From the NCBI GenBank assembly GCA_045837725.1, contig JBEWZL010000044.1, positions 372,001 through 436,000 of the forward strand: 64,000 nt of DNA, read 5' to 3'. Below, piece by piece: positions 59,295 to 64,000 of the stretch (position 1 is its first letter; every line of letters starts with the position of its first letter). This DNA comes from Vermamoeba vermiformis (lineage: Eukaryota; Tubulinea; Echinamoebida). The translations under genes were made by a program, and so were the position numbers. The notes beneath the pieces are model-generated. The model did not search any database and had not been told where the DNA came from. It worked only from the letters and a program-made list of their open reading frames with translations.

Positions 59295-60953
59295 ATGACT
59301 TTACAGGTAAACTGCGCTCAGTCGAGCGTTTTGTAAATCAGCATTCTTAGTTATTACCAAAATATAATATTATTCATGAGCTATTTTAATTTAAAATATT
59401 AAAGTTATTGAATGCACGGATCCAGATCCTTCAGATTTACTAACATGTAAGATTTTAGAGCCAATCACGGCATAAATTGCTTCGCCTGTTATTGGTGGCG
59501 TCAATATTATCTATAATATTATTTTCACTCGTCTTCTACAGATCTGGGTAAGGAGAATTGCAATAATTTTATATTTATTTTACCGGTTTACTTCAGATCT
59601 TTTGGACAAATCTTAAAAGAATATAACGACTCCAATACTACTCTGCCACATGGTGTCCCTCCAAAACCAGTAGTAGCGCGCATTCGTGCCGACGAAGAGA
59701 TACGCAGTCACATTCCCGTGATCCGTTTTCACGATCCAAACGAAGGACCAAGCGAAGACAGCTTTAGAATTGCATATTTGATTGCCGTGCACAATTCAGA
59801 CACTATTACAGGTGCAGTCATGATGTTAGATCAGCTCTTCGATAGCAAACACACCTTTGTAATTCACTTGGATGCGTACGTCAAAGCTCTATTATTAATC
59901 GATCGCTGCAACTAATTATAATTTATAGCAAGGCCAGCAATTCTACAGCTGCGTTCCTATACCAATCACTGGCCAAATTTAAGTCGGTGAATAATCCCGC
60001 AGATCCAGAACACTACAGCATCAAGCCTCAAAACAATTTGATCGTGCTCATGAACCACCCTATTAACTGGGGTGGATTCGGAATGATACAAGCGACATTT
60101 GACCTGTTAAGTGCAGCATTGCAAAGTGGACGATGGTTTGATTCCGTCGTGGTGTTGAGTGGCAGCTGTCACCCCATCAAACCAGCTGCCTACATTGAAA
60201 AGAAGCTCAAAGAATTGCGGGGCATGTTGTTGCTAAATATAGACGGTAAGTTACATTGACAATTCAAAATGACACTTTTTGACACGTGTAGGCACGGGTG
60301 GTTCAGATGGTCACGGAGAAAAGACAAGCGATCGTTTTGACCTCTATTGGGTCGAGGCCTATTACGACGCCGATAAACTGCCTCTAAGGGCCGATGAGTT
60401 TGACAAGTTTAAGAAGAATTACCCTGCCAATCTGCAACGCCGTTCTGGTACGCAATGGGTGTTCTTATCACGCGAATTTGCCGAATACCTCATCACTAGT
60501 ATGTGCATTGGCAGTATTAATTTCACAATCTAAAGTATGCTGCAGGTCCGTGGGTGAAAAAACTGTTTGTAGCGCACAGTACTTCGTATGTGCCCGACGA
60601 GTCCATGTTTCCATTAATCGTCAACAACAGTCCATTTGTGAACAACACCTTCAGTAAGCTGAACACCAATTATTGTGCCTCTTTGATGCAAATATTTCAA
60701 TAGCTGTGTCAAGAGATGATATCAAGTTGCGCTTTGAGAAGTGGGAAAAAAATCAAGCACATCCCGTGGTAAGGATCAGACTAGCGTTTGTTATCTATCA
60801 TGTACTAAACTTGCTCCGCAGACACTAAGCGAAAAGTCCATGCTCGAGCCAGTTAAAAGTCCTGCACTGTTCGCGCGCAAATTTCCACCCAAACCAGAAC
60901 TGCGCAGCTTTGTTAATCGCTTGGCACAACAATTGTGGTCAGAAGAGGAATAA
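59295..60953 (+). CDS. GT14-family glycosyltransferase (xylosyltransferase / core-2 branching type)
   Basis: A type II Golgi membrane protein. Exon 1 (59295-59306) encodes only M-T-L-Q and joins in phase 0 to exon 2 (59459-59547), which supplies basic residues and one transmembrane helix (L-L-R-L-L-L-V-A-S-I-L-S-I-I-L-F-S-L). Exon 3 starts at 59597. The catalytic domain shows the family blocks I-A-Y-L-I-A-V-H-N, F-V-I-H-L-D-A, I-N-W-G-G-F-G-M-I-Q-A-T, S-G-S-C-H-P-I-K and G-T-Q-W-V-F-L-S-R-E-F. Later exons carry V-P-D-E-S-M-F-P. The family uses UDP-xylose or UDP-GlcNAc; the donor cannot be told from sequence alone. Total length is about 420 residues. Confidence 0.88.
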
Positions 60954-61146
60954 TTGTAGTACACGGAAAGGATTTTAGCCTGGTGGCAGATGGAAGGAAG
61001 CAAAATTAGAGCTAGTGCATGCTAGCAAGTTGCCCCCGTCTGTAATAAATGATGAACTCAATCTATTTTTTAATTTTTTTGTTTTTTATTTTTTTTCTCA
61101 TAACCGACACTCACTTGGGGCCAGTTGATTGATCAATTAAACGCTC

Positions 61147-62528
61147 TTATTTGGATTCAGTCTTAGTCTCGTTTTGAGCGGCTTCGGCAGCAGCTTGTTC
61201 AGCCTCTTGTTCGCGAGCAACCTTGATGGACAACACACGGGGACCGTTCTCGGCTTGGATCTCCTTGTTGTCAACAGCCTTCAAGGCCTTTTGTTGTTCC
61301 TCCTCGTTGGCGAGGGTGACGAAACCGTAACCTCGGCTGCGACCGTTGCGAGTGGTCACGACGCGAGCTTGAGTGACGTTGAAGCCCTCGAAGATCTTGG
61401 CAAGAGCGACGTTGTCAACAGCGAAGGGCAAGTTGGCAACGAAGAGAGTGGTCTTGGAAGGAGCAGACTCGGCGGCAGGCTTTTGCTCGCGAGGCTTCTT
61501 TTGTTGTTGGGTGTTGTTGGTAGCAGGGGCAGCACCACCGTTGTTGTTGTTGCCACCACGAGCACCACCGCGGCCACCACGGCGACCACCACGGCCACCA
61601 CGACCACCAGTAGTGGGGCTACCACCACGAGCAGCTATTATTAGAGACCAGATTAATAACTTGTATTTTCACCACAAACCAAAAATATGCAAAAATTGAA
61701 GAATTTCGTCAAGACTATTCCCGATTACGTGATAATAGGTCCTAACATATGCACATTAACAATTATATCGTATTTATACTTACCACCACGACCACCACGG
61801 CCACCACGACCACCGCGGGATCTAATTAAAGAGAAATTAGCAAGAAAGGACAATCAAGACTCCACAATGGTATATTAAGATATCCACCACAAATAATGCC
61901 ATAACGCAATAGTTGAGGGTTTAAATTAAGTTCGATCCCAAAGTCACAAAACGATCCACGAAAGATTACGGTTAAATTGCGATTAGAGTATTTACCTTCG
62001 GCCACCACGTTGAGCAGTGAAATCATCACCGTCCTTAGCTTCGGTGTTGGTATTGGAAGGAGCAGCGTTGGTAGAAGTTTGTTCGGCGGGCTCATCTTGG
62101 CGGGGCTTGGCGAGCTCGACGTTCAAAGCACGACCGTCCAAATCCTTGTGGTCCATAGCTTCGACGGCCTTCTTGGCATCGTCTTCGTTGACAAAGTCGA
62201 CGAAACCGTAACCGAGAGATCGACGACCGCGTCTGATGACCTTGGTGTCGGCACTATTTAAAATTAATTATTAATTGCCATTCCACGATGCTGTATCATA
62301 AAATAATGGTATGATCGTGACGTTCTTATTGATTGATTAAATATTGTTTTTTTGTATTATTGTTTTTTCGTCACATCCTCGATCGTCGTTTGTTTTCTTT
62401 TGTTTTTCGGAACGATTGTCATACACAGTGCCAAACTTCTTGAAAGCTTCGAGGAGCTCAGTTTCGGTGGTCTTGAAGGCAAGGTTGCCAACGAAAACTT
62501 TAGTGGTTTGAACGGTAGGAGTAGCCAT
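61147..62528 (-). CDS. RRM-RGG-RRM RNA-binding protein (Sbp1-like)
   Basis: About 300 residues. RRM1 (residues about 10-85) starts T-T-K-V-F-V-G-N-L-A-F and carries L-G-Y-G-F-V-D-F as RNP1. A linker leads to an Arg/Gly domain encoded by a tiny exon (about 61785-61820) and the start of the last exon (61640-61550). RRM2 has T-L-F-V-A-N-L-P-F and R-G-Y-G-F-V-T-L. A charged Ala/Glu tail ends the protein. The order RRM-RGG-RRM matches yeast Sbp1, which binds mRNA and eIF4G and represses translation. The RGG tract is a likely target of arginine methylation. An intron of about 165 bp interrupts RRM1. Confidence 0.85.
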
Positions 62529-62746
62529 TTTGTTTTAGAAGAACGTTTGATCAAAGTGAGATCTGAGGTCGTTAAGTGAGAACGAAAAAGTACAAAGGTA
62601 ATGAGGCCTTGTAAGTGGAAAGAACAAAGAGGAGGAAAGCGGTGACGCAAAAACAGGACATTGCAACCGTGACTTAACTGTAACACCGTGACTTAACCAC
62701 TTGCCTGAGAAAATCGGTCTTTTTTCATTCCTTCAAATAAGTAACC

Positions 62747-63540
62747 ATGGCTGGCACTGCTAAGAAAGTAAGTTCGGCTTGTATGCAATTAAATTGTTGT
62801 TGGTGAGCTAATCTGATCAGGTTTTGGTTCCGATCGCAAATGGCAGCGAGGAGATTGAAGCCGTTTGTATTATCGACACTCTTCGGCGAGCAAATGCTGA
62901 AGTCATCGTAGCTTCCATTGAAGGCGATTTGACAGTCACATGTTCTCGAAAAACAAAGATTGTTGCAGATTGCTTAATTGGCGATTGTAAAAATCAGACT
63001 TTCGATTTAATTGCTCTTCCTGGTATGACTGTTCACGATTGTATTTTTATGTTATTTTCCAAATTATTTGCTCAACATTTTCATTGTTTAGGCGGCATGC
63101 CTGGAGCTGAACGACTCAGCGAATGTAAAGAGCTGATTGAGCTATTGAACAAGCAACGTAGCGAGGGCCGTTTCTACGCTGCAGTTTGTGCATCTCCTGC
63201 GGTCGTGTTCGAAAAACACCGTAAGTTGCAATGCCTTGTTTTTGTACGGGTGATGTAACCAGACTTCCAACAGATTTGCTGGACGGTCACAAGGCCACGT
63301 GCCATCCTAACTTCGCTGACAAGATTCACGATCGCGAGCAGATGGACCACAGGTAGGCCGAGCAATAGTTGGTAGTTTTGAGTGTCTCATATTGTCCGTA
63401 GAGTTGTCGTGTCCGGCAAAGTCGTGACGAGCCGTGGTCCTGGCACTTCACTCGAGTTTTCACTGAAGCTCGTTGAACTGTTGTACAACAGAGAGACCGC
63501 TGAGAATATCCAAAAAGCCATGTTAGTACCTTCATTTTGA
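62747..63540 (+). CDS. PARK7: DJ-1/PARK7-family protein
   Basis: About 190 residues, usual for DJ-1. A seven-codon first exon (M-A-G-T-A-K-K) is followed by V-L-V-P-I-A-N-G-S-E-E-I-E-A, which contains the conserved glutamate of the active site. The nucleophile elbow is A-A-V-C-A-S-P-A-V-V-F (the redox-sensitive cysteine), and L-P-G-G-M-P-G-A-E is also typical. The C-terminus has T-S-R-G-P-G-T-S-L-E-F. DJ-1 proteins protect against oxidative and glyoxal stress; the exact enzyme activity is debated. The gene is divergent from the Sbp1-like gene, with about 220 bp between starts. Confidence 0.93.
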
Positions 63541-63718
63541 CTCGACCACAGCAACTCTAATGACAGGTGTCACTTGAGCAGTCGCATGTAAATTTTAGTA
63601 AATAGCTTTTCATAATTCAAATAGACTACAGTTTAACGAGTTTTATTCGACAAAATTAGAAATAAACAAATGATTACATTGGCAGGCTATAGTCACAGTT
63701 GATAGGTGGTCAGGAGAA

Positions 63719-64000
63719 CTAAGGCTTAAATTCCCAAATACGAATTAAACCGTCGTCTCCGCAGCTGGCTAAGATATTGCTCTGCTTTGGATTCCACCGC
63801 AAACAATTTACATCGGTGTGGTGTGCTTTAGTTTTGGCTTCTTTTAACACGAATTGATTGTTTTCGTTCTAAGCAAAAGTTAACTTTCCGCCCGTGTAAT
63901 GTTCATCTAATTACGTACCTGTTGATAAATTTTGATTGAGTCGTCGGCACCAGAAGTGGCAAGATAGTTCGACTTGGACCAAGCCACGCTGTAAATGGTG
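63719..64000 (-). CDS. CIAO1: CIAO1 WD40 protein, C-terminal part
   Basis: Two exons at the right edge encode the last blades of a WD40 propeller: T-I-Y-S-V-A-W-S-K, L-A-T-S-G-A-D-D-S-I-K-I, then H-H-T-D-V-N-C-L-R-W-N-P and L-A-S-C-G-D-D-G-L-I-R-I-W. The spacing and the D-V-N-C-x-x-W-N-P block match CIAO1/Cia1, the docking subunit of the cytosolic Fe-S assembly targeting complex. The gene continues beyond the window; the stop is at 63719-63721. Confidence 0.8.

Overview
The window is nuclear DNA of an intron-rich, gene-dense unicellular eukaryote. Introns are mostly 45-60 bp, begin GTAAGT/GTACGT, end CAG/TAG and carry a CTAAC or CTGAC branch-like motif. Genes lie on both strands and are often less than 300 bp apart. 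The mix of RasGEF/RCC1 signalling proteins, Kelch-BTB, F-box-like and BTG/Tob proteins, Asn-rich tracts and a GPI-type Cys-rich surface protein would fit an amoebozoan or similar free-living protist. I cannot name the species. Nuclear genes for complex I assembly, mitochondrial fatty acid synthesis and cytosolic Fe-S assembly show that it has a respiring mitochondrion.

Layout, left to right: a GEF with RCC1, DH and Ras-GEF modules (331-4178, +); exocyst subunit Sec10 (4384-6999, +); a giant HECTD4-like HECT ubiquitin ligase (7132-20231, -); the complex I assembly factor NDUFAF5 (20441-21692, +) converging on cytosolic malate dehydrogenase (21731-23087, -); a TopBP1/Dpb11-like BRCT protein (23285-27308, -); a 1.95-kb Mutator-like DNA transposon with perfect 9-bp target duplications (27335-29304) lodged in the short promoter shared with CDP-diacylglycerol synthase (29367-30783, +); a coiled-coil protein with a C-x5-R phosphatase-like loop (31026-32921, +); a large AddB/RecB-like nuclease protein with a likely mitochondrial presequence (32951-37296, -), divergent from mitochondrial 3-oxoacyl-ACP synthase (37759-39802, +); a PHD-finger/HTH nuclear protein (about 40281-42661, +); a Kelch-BTB protein (42785-45119, -); a BTG/Tob protein (45712-46554, -); a Cys-rich, probably GPI-anchored surface protein (47251-50304, -); two tandem F-box-like paralogues (50803-53876 and 54124-57388, -); a RING protein (57482-58897, -); a GT14 glycosyltransferase (59295-60953, +); an Sbp1-like RRM-RGG-RRM protein (61147-62528, -); DJ-1 (62747-63540, +); and the C-terminus of CIAO1 (63719-64000, -).

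Most genes are unlinked housekeeping or regulatory genes. The strongest unusual signals are the AddB-like protein, whose four-cysteine PD-(D/E)xK nuclease is split by a Lys/Glu repeat; the young Mutator-like insertion carrying exon-like host sequence; and a 12-bp perfect palindrome (TGACACGTGTCA) that recurs inside introns of unrelated genes next to the branch-site motif.
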